DNA of 64,000 nucleotides from Symsagittifera roscoffensis (GCF_963678635.1 NC_087069.1:54294928-54358927), one strand, 5' to 3'. Shown: positions 1 to 9,326, numbered from the stretch's first letter. A program made the numbers and translations. Notes: a model not told the origin generated them from the letters alone.

Positions 1-19
1 NNNNNNNNNNNNNNNNNNN
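1..19. other. assembly gap (N)
   Basis: A run of N at the window edge. The repeat that follows is therefore cut on its left side. Confidence 0.99.
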
Positions 20-540
20 CACATTTGGAACGACAAAATAATGTGGAATCAGGTGTAGCAAGTTTTTCTGATATCCATAAGACTTTTCAGAGGGGACAGA
101 TATGCATCCGGTAAACCCATTCGCACACGATACGAGTTCCTACTGACAGAGGTCGTTATTGCTTTTGCACATGAAATGCAGAAAAGAAACCCCTGTATGG
201 TTTATCTAATTGCTAGATCGACAGGCTTGAACGTTTAAAAGTTTACATTGTGTATAATATTTTTAATGGCTTTTTATCTCACAAATTCCAATATTGGAGC
301 TTTTGCTCTGCACAAATGAGCTGAAAAGCAAGCTATCTAGCTGCGTTCCAATTTTATGCAGAGGCACTTATCAGTAAGAACACTTAGCTTTTTGCAACAC
401 TACGAGGCCAAACTGTGCACTGGATAGGTGCATAATTTTGTGTCATTTTGTACCTGGACTCCGGAGACAAGTATTTAAACATGTTCCAAAATGTGAGTGG
501 ATTTCACTTACATCAAAATAATATGTTGTTCCATTTGTAT
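20..540. repeat. MITE-like inverted-repeat element, copy A, with an internal insertion
   Basis: The left part (about 56-245) aligns with about 598-770 of the next copy; shared words include the CAGAGGGGACA and GCATCCGGTA stretches. The right end, near 512-540, carries the inverted terminal sequence (CATCAAAAT, GTTGTTCCATTTG). Roughly 250 bp in the middle (about 250-511) is absent from copy B and looks like a later insertion. No coding capacity is evident. The left end is uncertain because it abuts the gap. Confidence 0.5.
398..492. repeat. Partial copy of the GAGGCCAAACT repeat inside copy A
   Basis: This stretch (CACTACGAGGCCAAACTG, CACTGGATAGG, GGAGACAAGTATTTAAACA) matches the left two thirds of the small inverted-repeat element at 43897-44042. 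The right terminal repeat is missing here. It is probably part of the insertion that splits copy A. Confidence 0.5.
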
Positions 541-547
541 TGTACAC

Positions 548-816
548 AAATGGAACAACAGAATATTTTGATGTTTGCATCTTGAACGAAGAATCTGACT
601 TAGCAAATTTTTCTGATATCCAATAGGTTTTTCAGAGGGGACAAAGATGCATCCGGTACAACCGATTCGCACACGATAAGATTTCCGACTGACGAGGATG
701 TTATTGCTTTTGAACATGAAATGCAGAAAGGTTACTTACCTCTATATGTTTTTTCTAATTCCTAGAGGCGAATCTTAGTTCAAGATGCAAACATCAAAAT
801 GTTATGTTGTTCCATT
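548..816. mobile_element. MITE-like element, copy B
   Basis: The element has terminal inverted repeats of about 38 bp. The left end begins AAATGGAACAACAG and ends near 586. The right end, about 779-816, is its near-exact reverse complement, ending GTTGTTCCATT. The total is about 270 bp with no protein-coding frame of its own. The 3' LTR of the giant retroelement starts at its right edge, so the retroelement inserted into or next to the terminal repeat. Confidence 0.6.
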
Positions 817-1224
817 TGAGTTAGGACCGAAGTGTAACTCATAGAGTAATTTCGGATAGGGTACACCGTCTGCTCGTCACGCTATCTTATTTTCGGCCGG
901 ATAGATTCGTGCAACTTCTTAGTCTAATACCGATCCTAATCTTACTCTTATACTATCTAGTCTCAGGTTGTTTAACTAGTCTCTGCTAGGCTCAATAGAT
1001 CTAGGGTATACTGGTTTATTGCGGCTGCTGAAGTGCTCGGGAGAGTCCAACTAATTTCTAAGTTAAATTCAAATCTCTCTGGTGCTGAAATTACAAGTAA
1101 CTTCAGCACTTACAAATAAGTGGGTTGTTAGTTAGATGGATCATGATTGGTTAATATTAAATACTTTACATTGGTAAAACATTTAATTTATCCAATCATA
1201 AAATATAGTTTAGATCAGGTTCCA
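817..1224 (-). repeat. 3' LTR of the giant retroelement
   Basis: On + it starts TGAGTTAGGA and ends GGTTCCA, giving TG...CA ends in either direction. On the minus strand it carries a polyadenylation signal AATAAA (1015-1020). A hairpin is formed by GTGCTGAA (1082-1089) and TTCAGCAC (1102-1109). Inverted ATGATTGG / CCAATCAT boxes near the element-distal end are possible promoter CCAAT motifs. It matches the 19244-19651 copy almost perfectly. Confidence 0.95.
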
Positions 1225-1240
1225 CCCATCCGGGTTTTAC
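1225..1240 (-). other. Weak polypurine-tract candidate next to the 3' LTR
   Basis: On the minus strand the bases just upstream of the 3' LTR read CCCGGATGGG. This sits where a plus-strand primer tract is expected, but it is short and interrupted by T, so the assignment rests mainly on position. Confidence 0.3.
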
Positions 1241-2769
1241 AGAGTTTTTTAGAATAGTTCTTCTGTAATTCAAGGATGGATGATGGACGTTGGTATTTGG
1301 CGAACATCATAATTTTCTTCCGCTTCTTCTTGTGACAACGACAAATCAATTCTGATTTCAGAATGGTTGGCTATGTCAGGTTTTTCTGTTCTTCGGGGAG
1401 AACTTCTTTTGTGTCTGATCTAGCTTGGGAATGGCGTGGAGATTGTGCGTGGAGGGGATGCCTGGTTACTCGGATCTGTACGTATACTTGAACATCGAGG
1501 TGGTCATTGGTCTAGTTCAATGAAGTCCTTTTCTGCGAAGTCAAGTCGTACTCTAAATCCTTTGAGTTGTGATTGTGAGCGGCATATCGATTGTAGTTGG
1601 TCATTCTCTCTCGAGTGTAGTGAGGTCGTCTTGTCTTTTGATGTTCGTCCTTGGTGTTGTATTCTGATCTATATATTGCATCATGTGATTTTACATTTTA
1701 TAAAACTTTTATTAGTTTAATATTTTTTAATAATGATTTTAGTTAGTTGTTTTCACAAAAGCTTTTTGTTTTAGTTCGGTTATTTTGAAGAGTTACTCAC
1801 CCTTGAGTAGCTCTTATTAAAAATAAAGGTGTGGTCACAAAGCGTGGATGTAGCGCGGTGGGTTAGGCCGGCTATAGAGCATGCTCAGGACGTCCTTTCC
1901 TGGTGGGTTAGGCCAGGAGTGGGAGTATGATTTCATGCGGTGTTTGTGAGGGGTCCTGTTATGTGACAACGTTTTATGTTGGGTTTGTTGTGGTTTTACT
2001 TATGTCTTGTTGGTTATGTACTTTTTCCAAAAAGCAAATTGTTTGTGGTATGGGTTTGTCTTTCGACTTTTTTGTGTTTTATTATTTCTTTCTAAGACTT
2101 TGTAATAGTCTTCAAAAGAATAAATTATCCAGTTTTAAACTGGGTTAATCCGGTTTGGGTACCGTTGGTTTCCTTTTCTTAGTCATGCTGTTATTCTATG
2201 AGTTGTGGTATTTAGTAAGCTGCGTTGGTTAGTTTTGTTTAGTATATGATTCCTTTCCAACCGGGTTAAAGGAAAGTTTGAAACATGTTATTGTATGTTA
2301 GAGTTGTTGAGTGTGAAAACTTGAAACTGAAATTCATTATTTTAAACAATTCTTCGTGGGCGAGCTGTGCGAGTGTGGATAGAATTTCTGTGCGAATGAA
2401 TGAAAATATCAAAAGGTTAGTACTGCAATTGCATTTTATTAATTTACTACATAGAATTTAGAAATTTACTGCTAGTTATGGGGGAATGTTAAGATACAAA
2501 TTTTCATCATATGTAGATTTACTGCTTTTGGGGGGAAATTTTATAAATTAATTTACTGCATTGGTATTATATTTATTTAATTGTTGGTGCAAAAGTTTAA
2601 TAGGGTCTTAAACAGTTTTGAAGAAGTTTGCTATTTTTTATTTTTCTTTTGTGAATTTTTCAGATGATCTAGGATGAAGGCTAAAAATCTAAAGAAAACA
2701 TGAATAAAGAATGGTGAGTTTTTAATATTGTAATTAATTAGTAATATTTACTTAATTCATACTTACCTG
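1225..2769 (-). other. 3' noncoding region of the giant retroelement
   Basis: About 1.5 kb between the last open frame and the 3' LTR has no long minus-strand frame. On + it carries two copies of GTGGGTTAGGCC (near 1858 and 1904) and a near-perfect palindrome CCAGTTTTAAACTGG (2129-2143). An RNA-level role such as export, stability or packaging is possible, but the sequence gives no direct sign of one. Confidence 0.6.
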
Positions 2770-4566
2770 TTAGTCGTCGGGGAAAAAACCGTGGGGGAAG
2801 ATGTCGTGAATTAGTTCTGAAGTTGTTAGTAGTTTAGCTAAGATGCGGATGATATTTTTAGTTTGAAGCAGTGGCCAAAGCAATTGAAGTGCCTTAATAG
2901 TGGTTAGTTCTTCAGTGCCTACTGCAAACTCATAAGGTGTGTTTTGGATTAAGTTATATAATTTGTGGTTAAATTTAGTGTTGTGGATGAATTCTAAAAT
3001 GGGGATTTCTATAGGTTGTAGGAACTCATGCGGGATAAGGAAGGGTCGGGATTCTTCGGCGTTGAAGGTCTTGGTGATGGGGCAGAAAATGTACATTTGG
3101 GTTATGGGGTCATAATTACGAAGAATACCATGGAGGTTAGTGTCTTTAATACAATATGTGAAATTTAGGAAATACGGTGAAGTGTATTTTGAGTTGATGA
3201 ATTGGAAACGATGGTGTGGTTGTCTAGATGGTGTGTGGAGGTCAAAGTGATTTTGGATGAAGCGATAATAACTATATGTATGTGTTTGTTTAGTGCGCAA
3301 CATAATATCGTGTGAGCAGTGTAAATCTCTTTCGTGTGGTGCAAGGAAATGAAAGGTTAGTGAAAAGATTTGGAAGCGTTCTTTAAAACTTTCGTATGCT
3401 TGTGTGTTTGTTAGTGCTTCTGAAATAATGTGATCAAACTTTCGGTCGAAGATGTTTAGTGTAAATACATATGGTGTCTTGATGAAAAATTTCTCGGTGA
3501 TTTGTGGATTAGCGAAGCGATCGTCGTCTAAGAATTGATCTTGGTTAGCTCTAATGATGTTGTGATCGTAGTATTCGAGTGTATATTCGTTAGCTCTAGG
3601 TGCAGTGTGTGTTTTTAGTGATTTTTTATATCCAACGTAAGTAAATTGTCTAGCGGTTAGTGGTGTAGTGAGTTGATATAGCATGTCCTTGTTTCGTTCT
3701 ATATCGATGGAAGTGCTGGATAAAGGTAAGCAAAGAGGGTTAGTGAAATGATAGTATGAGGTCCAAGAGAGAGTGGGCATTAAAACGTATTCATCTACAA
3801 AGTTGCGTGTTTCGTTAGTGTCGTCATGAGGGGTGTTTAAGGTGTATTGTGGAAATGAGGGTAAAGTGATGGCTAAAAATTCTCTAGTGTTAGTATGTTG
3901 GGGGTGGTTGATGTATTCTCGGGCTGTTCCTGGTTTTGCTGGGAAAGGATGGTTGGGGAACTTTCTTTTAAAAGTGCGATAAGCTCTATTAGTGTTGAGT
4001 GAGGATTCAGTTGATGTGGATGATGGTGCTAATGATTCGGTATAATTTGAAGAGGGTGTAGGGGGATTGGATGAATTTGTAGTGGAGGAGATTTGGTTTA
4101 TGGTCGGGGTGTTAAGGTGGTAGGGTTGTTGTTGGAGGGTAATAAAATTGTCTAGCTCTGGGGAGATTCGGGGGGTGTCTGGAGATGATTGGTCAGAATG
4201 GTATGAGGAGTAGGTTGGGGTAACTTGGGAAGCATAAGAGGGTGTAGGAGTGATTGGGTCAGGGTTATTTGATAATATGGGTTGAAAAGGAGGTTGAGAA
4301 AAATGAGAAGGGTTATGAAAATTATTGGATGGAGATGGTTCTGAGTCGGCAAATTCGTCGGGGGTTTCAATATTCGGGTTATTTAGCTGTGAAATGGAGT
4401 ATAAAACTGAAATTTGTGAGTTAGTGTCGGAATTCATGCCTGATGTTACATTGCTAGATGGAAAATCGGGTGGCGGAAAAGCAAAAAGTGGTATTATTGG
4501 GATTGAAGAGGTAAGGTTGGTTGGATGGGAATTTGATCGATGGAGTGATCCAAGTTGGCGGCTCAT
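2770..4566 (-). CDS. Unknown 598-aa protein, last ORF of the giant retroelement
   Basis: I do not recognise this protein. The first 200 or so residues are rich in Ser, Thr, Pro and Asn and look disordered. From about residue 215 onward the composition is that of a folded protein, rich in Phe, Tyr and His, with scattered Cys and no clear membrane segment or signal peptide. It ends in an acidic PDD. Its ATG overlaps the stop of the Env frame as ATGA, which fits termination-reinitiation or bicistronic expression. Its position after env is where retroviruses place accessory or regulatory genes. Its disordered N-terminus resembles in composition the ATG-less frame upstream of env. The frame is unbroken over 1.8 kb, so it is probably selected for. 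Confidence 0.85.
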   Translation of the reverse strand: MSRQLGSLHRSNSHPTNLTSSIPIIPLFAFPPPDFPSSNVTSGMNSDTNSQISVLYSISQLNNPNIETPDEFADSEPSPSNNFHNPSHFSQPPFQPILSNNPDPITPTPSYASQVTPTYSSYHSDQSSPDTPRISPELDNFITLQQQPYHLNTPTINQISSTTNSSNPPTPSSNYTESLAPSSTSTESSLNTNRAYRTFKRKFPNHPFPAKPGTAREYINHPQHTNTREFLAITLPSFPQYTLNTPHDDTNETRNFVDEYVLMPTLSWTSYYHFTNPLCLPLSSTSIDIERNKDMLYQLTTPLTARQFTYVGYKKSLKTHTAPRANEYTLEYYDHNIIRANQDQFLDDDRFANPQITEKFFIKTPYVFTLNIFDRKFDHIISEALTNTQAYESFKERFQIFSLTFHFLAPHERDLHCSHDIMLRTKQTHTYSYYRFIQNHFDLHTPSRQPHHRFQFINSKYTSPYFLNFTYCIKDTNLHGILRNYDPITQMYIFCPITKTFNAEESRPFLIPHEFLQPIEIPILEFIHNTKFNHKLYNLIQNTPYEFAVGTEELTTIKALQLLWPLLQTKNIIRILAKLLTTSELIHDIFPHGFFPDD

Positions 4567-7181
4567 CGTGGGCTAAAAAAATTATTATTTTGAGATTGAA
4601 AAGCGGTGGTATGGGGCTGTTCAATAATTTGTTCATAAGTATTATCATCTTGTGATGGATGTGTCATTATATGTTGGACGGGACTTTGTGATGTGGTGAG
4701 TCGAAAATTTGGATTATGTGTGATTGCTAAATTTCTAAAATTTCGCGGGGCTAGGGATAGTGGATGGTTATTTGGTAGGGGTGGTAATTGTGGTGCCGTT
4801 GGCTGTGTGTCGACATTGTTATGTTCTTCGTCGTATGTATTTTGTCGTGTTGTTATTTTTGTGTTATATTCTTTTATTTGTGCGTCTAAAAGAATTTTGT
4901 TTATAGATGTGGAAAAAATTCCAAAAAATCCTGCAAAGAGTATGCGTGCTACGCTTGCTTGTCTGTTTACTTGTGTGTGTATAGCACATGTATTGTAGAT
5001 TCCTTTTAAGAGTGAGAAAAGAAATCCAATAAAGTTAAACATTGCGTATAAAATAGTCAATTTTTCTAAGATGTAGTAGGGCCATCCTAGAAAATCTAGG
5101 ATCTCATTTTTGAGTGTAACAAAGCTAAAAATGTTAATTGGTGATATATCTTGGGGACGGTATTTTTCGCCGTTTAGATATATATAATCTTTTATGTCTT
5201 TAAAATATCCGCTATAGTCTTGCGTGTAGATATCGGCAAATCCTGCGGTTTCTGCAAGTTTGCGTAAGTTTTGGTCTATTGATTGTCTTTGTATAGTGTC
5301 CATTTGTGTTAATAATTCTTGGAATTGTTGTGTTCTAATGTGATGTTGAATATCTGATTTTGAATAGATTCCTATTGATTGTAAGTCTATATTTGGGTTT
5401 CGAGCAATAGCGCGAATGCTTTCTGGTGAAAATTTTTTGAGTGATTGCATTAATGTGGGATATGGAGTGAGAAGATAATATTTGTTTTCATCAGGGTTTA
5501 GTTGTACTACATTGTGGCTATTTTCTGATCCACATGGGACTGCGGTATCCCAGAAATATGTTCTTCGTGAAAGTGTATCCACGAAATGTACTTTATTCTT
5601 ATAAAAGATAGGAATTCTTTTATAACATCGTTTATCTTCAAAAACGTATAGTGGTGATACTTTTTTAGTACAAGTATAAAACCATAAGATGTTTCCTTCG
5701 TAGTCTAAAAAATTTGATCTATTTCCTGATAATAAGTATCCTGCGTAGGGTATTTTTAATACTGCTAGTGCAAGTGATTGTAGTATTTGTGTTCGTTCTA
5801 ATTCGCATAGTTGATGTAGTGTTTCTAATTCAGAGAGTGACATTTCTTGAAAAATGCGGCTAATTGTATAGTCTAGTTTCATATCCAAATGAATATCATA
5901 GTGGATATTACCAAAATATGTAGTATTCATTAGTGATAATTCTTGTAAGCGTGTGCTTCTGGTGTCATAAGGTTTTAGATGTCCACCAGGTTGTCCGTTG
6001 CTTTTTTCAAAATTAACTGGTATATAGGATGTTCCTTCGTTTAGAGGATGACCTGTGGCGTATGGGTCGATTTTTACTTTACCAGTGGTCATGTCGAATC
6101 CTTTTTCATATTCAACTAATATTTCAGAGTATTGTGTTCTGTGAAGTGGATTCCTGTATTTACATGCAAGTTCTGTTTCTTGATATATTTGAAAACGTGT
6201 CAATTTATTTTCTATATTGTCTATGTTTCGAAAATCGGAACTTAGTTTGCGTGATGGATGGACTTGTTCATATGGAATTGATTGTATGAAATATTTTTCG
6301 TGAAATTTTATCATACGAGCGTGTATTTTTGCTACTTGAAATGTTGTACATGTGTCTTCGGGGAACCAAACAATTGTTGCTTGTGTTCTCGTTGTAGGGT
6401 CGCAATATCCTTGATCATTTTTACAAGGTAGTCGGATTCCTTGATAGATCATTGTATTATCAGATAAATCTCGTGTGAGTTGTATTTTTTCGAGTTGTAT
6501 TTTCCAATCGAAAAACATTATTTCTTGGTATCCTTTATTTTTTGTGTCTGCTTTGCAGTTTGATGGGTTATTTATACCAATGTGTGGTATCCAGTGTTTA
6601 TCATGTAGGTCATAGGTTAATCGTCCGTGTGCGCCGTTATACGGGTATTTTTCGTCTAGTCTTATATGTCCTTGGTGTCTTTCAAGTTGTGATTGATGTA
6701 CAGAGTCTGAAAAAACTTGAAAATTAACTAATTTTCTTTGGGAGTTTTTATTTTTTGTGATGTTTAGTCTAAGTAATTCATTTTTACAATCGTCGGGATT
6801 GAGATGTAAAAGACGTTCTATATTACTTTGGTAGAATGATTCATGGTCAAGTCGGTTTTTGTTTCCGTTCGAGACTTGTGAACAATGTACTTTCTTTTCG
6901 GAAAATGTTGCTGTGAATTTATAACCTGTAACTGTTGTTGCTCGGGCTTTTGAATAGAGTGTTGCTATTATATCTGTGGTTTCTATAGCTTGTGGTTCTG
7001 TTTCACATTGTGATACCTGATTGATTGCATATTTATGTAGTGTTTTTTGTTCATTTTCTTCGCAATCGTAATGTGTTACTAATAAATCTTGTGGTCCTGT
7101 ACGAGGGGAAGGGTTTATATTTTGATTTGAGGTTATTAGAAAAAGGGTTTGGAGAAAAATTAATAATTTTAGAATATACAT
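4563..7181 (-). CDS. env: Env-like membrane glycoprotein of the retroelement (872 aa)
   Basis: A hydrophobic N-terminus (about residues 3-18) looks like a signal peptide. A Cys-rich ectodomain follows with N-glycosylation sequons of the NIT, NTT and NRS type. Near residues 694-730 there is a hydrophobic stretch with two candidate membrane passes, then another hydrophobic stretch about 741-765, then a tail of about 105 residues rich in Pro, Gln and Asn. This layout is that of a class I or III fusion glycoprotein. The middle, with conserved-looking Cys, Tyr and Pro blocks (CTKKVSPL, RCYKRIPIFY, PCGSENSHN, YLLTPYP), resembles my memory of chuvirus / herpesvirus-gB-like Env proteins captured by LTR retroelements; this is an unverified family guess. 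The start lies inside the end of the upstream ATG-less frame. The likely role is particle-to-cell fusion. Whether it is functional cannot be judged here. Confidence 0.8.
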   Translation of the reverse strand: MYILKLLIFLQTLFLITSNQNINPSPRTGPQDLLVTHYDCEENEQKTLHKYAINQVSQCETEPQAIETTDIIATLYSKARATTVTGYKFTATFSEKKVHCSQVSNGNKNRLDHESFYQSNIERLLHLNPDDCKNELLRLNITKNKNSQRKLVNFQVFSDSVHQSQLERHQGHIRLDEKYPYNGAHGRLTYDLHDKHWIPHIGINNPSNCKADTKNKGYQEIMFFDWKIQLEKIQLTRDLSDNTMIYQGIRLPCKNDQGYCDPTTRTQATIVWFPEDTCTTFQVAKIHARMIKFHEKYFIQSIPYEQVHPSRKLSSDFRNIDNIENKLTRFQIYQETELACKYRNPLHRTQYSEILVEYEKGFDMTTGKVKIDPYATGHPLNEGTSYIPVNFEKSNGQPGGHLKPYDTRSTRLQELSLMNTTYFGNIHYDIHLDMKLDYTISRIFQEMSLSELETLHQLCELERTQILQSLALAVLKIPYAGYLLSGNRSNFLDYEGNILWFYTCTKKVSPLYVFEDKRCYKRIPIFYKNKVHFVDTLSRRTYFWDTAVPCGSENSHNVVQLNPDENKYYLLTPYPTLMQSLKKFSPESIRAIARNPNIDLQSIGIYSKSDIQHHIRTQQFQELLTQMDTIQRQSIDQNLRKLAETAGFADIYTQDYSGYFKDIKDYIYLNGEKYRPQDISPINIFSFVTLKNEILDFLGWPYYILEKLTILYAMFNFIGFLFSLLKGIYNTCAIHTQVNRQASVARILFAGFFGIFSTSINKILLDAQIKEYNTKITTRQNTYDEEHNNVDTQPTAPQLPPLPNNHPLSLAPRNFRNLAITHNPNFRLTTSQSPVQHIMTHPSQDDNTYEQIIEQPHTTAFQSQNNNFFSPR

Positions 7182-8305
7182 GTGTATGATAATCCTGAGT
7201 ATGGATTATAAAATGTAATGTAACCAATTGTGTTTTTAGTGTATCTGTCGTATTTGTATATTACTTCAGTAGTTATAAACGGTGGTGGTAGTGATTGAGC
7301 TGTTATGTTAGGTGGATTTAATGGGTAGGGATGTTGGGTAATATTATTTAACTTAACTGTGATTTCAAATTTTAATTGTAAACTGTTTTGTTGGAGTATT
7401 TGAATATTGTGATCACGGATATCGTTGTGAATATCTTGGCGATATTGTAATCTATTAAGTGCCCAGTTATGAAGGCGGTTACTTTCTTGATGTTGTCCAA
7501 ATAGTGGTGGAGGTGCTGTGAATGTATTCCAATCTAATCTTAAAGGAATATTTATTGATGATTGTTCTCGATATCTGGCGTCGAGATTATTTGGAAAATT
7601 TAAGTTAAAGGGTAGTGGTGAAAATTGACTTATTGATGGTGTTGATGGTAGTGATAATGTTTCTGGTAGTGATGAGGATGTTGTTGTATCCGTAGAAATA
7701 TCTATGGGGTCATTGACTAAATTTGGTTCACCTTGTGTGAATGAATTTGTAGTCCAATATGGCAGTCGTGATGTTAGGTTTGGGGGGTTAAAGGGATTTT
7801 CACGTATCTGTTCAGATGTTGGTGTTGAACCTAAGTAGTCTGAAGGTAGACTTGAAGTGCTTCGTTGTGAAAAAAGTGTAGGAGTTTCTGGTGTGATACC
7901 AGTGGTGTTTTCTGGAGTGGTTTGTGTTGGGGATTGAGGTATATCAAAATGAACTCGGGGAGTTTGAAAATTTCTATTTCGTCGAGGATGTATAATTTGT
8001 CTATTTATTTCTGCTGTGTTTTGGTTTTGACTAAGGTTTCGTATTCTACTTAGTTCTTGTGGTAGTGTTGGGTAAAGATTATATGTTGGTTCACTTAGGG
8101 ATGCTTGTCGTTGAACTGGTTCTAGTGGTTCAGATAAACGAGCGTGCCTTTCTTCAAAGGTGTATGGATTGTCTTGAAAAGAAATTCGTGTAGATGTTTG
8201 AGGGTTTTGAGTAGTTGAAGGTGGTGTTGGATTATCTTGGGATGATGTCGGTGAAGACTGATTCTGTGACTGTTGGGTAGCAATTTTTGATGGATTTTTA
8301 AATTG
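7169..8305 (-). CDS. 378-codon open frame without any ATG (probably spliced or non-AUG initiated)
   Basis: I translated this stretch by hand. From the TAA at 8308-8306 to the TAA at 7171-7169 the frame is open for 378 sense codons and contains no ATG, GTG or TTG codon. Composition is protein-like: residues 1 to about 230 are rich in Pro, Ser, Thr, Gln and Asn, and the last 130 or so contain Trp, Tyr and hydrophobic residues and end YTCIF. The env ATG lies within its last codons. A -1 slip from the 62-aa frame upstream would run straight into the TAA at 8308, so simple frameshifting is excluded. Splicing from a leader exon or non-AUG initiation remains. Gag-Pol and Env are intact next to it, so decay is not the obvious explanation. 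The function is not recognised. Confidence 0.7.
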   Translation of the reverse strand, partial: QFKNPSKIATQQSQNQSSPTSSQDNPTPPSTTQNPQTSTRISFQDNPYTFEERHARLSEPLEPVQRQASLSEPTYNLYPTLPQELSRIRNLSQNQNTAEINRQIIHPRRNRNFQTPRVHFDIPQSPTQTTPENTTGITPETPTLFSQRSTSSLPSDYLGSTPTSEQIRENPFNPPNLTSRLPYWTTNSFTQGEPNLVNDPIDISTDTTTSSSLPETLSLPSTPSISQFSPLPFNLNFPNNLDARYREQSSINIPLRLDWNTFTAPPPLFGQHQESNRLHNWALNRLQYRQDIHNDIRDHNIQILQQNSLQLKFEITVKLNNITQHPYPLNPPNITAQSLPPPFITTEVIYKYDRYTKNTIGYITFYNPYSGLSYTCIF

Positions 8306-8310
8306 TTACT

Positions 8311-8499
8311 TTAGTGAGAGGGTTTATGTTTATTATAATATTCTTCTAAAAAAAGAATTAGAAAAATTGTTGCTAGGGCAAATGTAATGATTGCTTTCTT
8401 TATACATTTACATATTGTCAAAATGAGGGATGATAGAAATGTTATGAAAATTACAAACAATAAAAAAATATCAGTTCTACTGAAAATTGTTCGTATCAT
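8311..8499 (-). CDS. Small hydrophobic protein, 62 aa
   Basis: One or two hydrophobic helices (about residues 8-32 and 36-50) with a Cys-Lys-Cys-Ile-Lys-Lys stretch between them and a charged tail EEYYNKHKPSH. Its ATG overlaps the stop of the preceding 76-aa frame as ATGA, so the two are probably co-translated. Size and topology recall viral membrane-channel or virion-associated small proteins, but no homology is claimed. Confidence 0.6.
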   Translation of the reverse strand: MIRTIFSRTDIFLLFVIFITFLSSLILTICKCIKKAIITFALATIFLILFLEEYYNKHKPSH

Positions 8500-8726
8500 T
8501 TAGACAAGTTGTTAAAATCGTACCTGTGGATATATTCAAGGGTTTTGGAAAGTTGGAGGAATAGTTCAATTATTGTGTAGAAAATTAAAAAAATGTTACA
8601 AAAAATTATTATGATTATTAGAAAAGATTCGATGATATCAAAAAGAAAGATTATAAAGACTTGAAGTATTGAAAAAAAATGTTTAAAATTGATAAATATT
8701 TGAGCGACTGTTTGAGAGAAAAGCAT
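8496..8726 (-). CDS. Small hydrophobic protein, 76 aa
   Basis: It is composed mainly of Phe, Ile and Leu. A long hydrophobic core spans about residues 12-58, enough for two membrane passes, followed by a more polar C-terminus. It is coupled to the next frame by a 4-nt ATGA overlap. It sits between Gag-Pol and Env, where complex retroviruses place small accessory genes. AT-rich DNA can give chance hydrophobic frames; the exact stop-start coupling argues against chance. Confidence 0.55.
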   Translation of the reverse strand: MLFSQTVAQIFINFKHFFSILQVFIIFLFDIIESFLIIIIIFCNIFLIFYTIIELFLQLSKTLEYIHRYDFNNLSK

Positions 8727-9326
8727 TTAAGAAATGATCTCTTTGTCGAATATTTTTTGCTGTTTGAGGCGATTTTCTAGTGTGGTCGAATTATTTATTA
8801 GTTTTTTGACAAGTGGGTTGAGTTTCGTAAAAAATTGTTGGGGGCAATTTTCATGGTGACTGGGAGGTCGTCTTTTTCTTTATTTTTGTTTGTCAAATGA
8901 TCCGGGGTATGGTGAGATTTTTATACTTTAGGCTAATTAAAATCTTCATTTTGTGACTTTAGGCTAAGTTATCAAATTTGTTTTGGGGGTATTCGTGGTC
9001 TGAGTTGGGGAAATATTGTTGATCTTTGGGTTATTAGATAAGGGAGGGGTACGGTATTATGGTGATATTTATTTTAGCTGTCAAGTTGGAGTGGTTTGCT
9101 TATTTTTGACCTGGAGGTTGTAAAGTTATAGTTAGAGATGTGCCTGGAGTTCTAGATTATTCGTCTAATTGATCTTAGTTTGAGTTAGAGAAAGTGGCGG
9201 ATTGGATGAATCCTATTGGTCTATTTTGAACTAGAATTATTGCGTACTTGTGAGCATGTTATTTTGAAAAATGGAAATGAAAAATGTTACGGAGGTTTCA
9301 AGATTGTGAAGTATAAAATTTTAAAA
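8727..9326 (-). other. Noncoding spacer between gag-pol and the small ORFs
   Basis: Six hundred bases with no long minus-strand frame. It repeats TTTAGGCTAA twice on + (near 8929 and 8961) and resembles the leader in style. It could hold signals for a subgenomic promoter, splice acceptor or reinitiation site. No clear consensus was found. Confidence 0.5.

Noticed and set aside
1436-2148. Two plus-strand frames (94 and 73 codons) in the 3' noncoding part of the retroelement
   Set aside because: Unusual Cys/Val/Phe-rich composition, wrong strand, no motif.
8300-8320. -1 frameshift linking the 62-aa frame to the ATG-less frame
   Set aside because: The target frame has a TAA at 8308-8306, downstream of any slip before the 62-aa stop.
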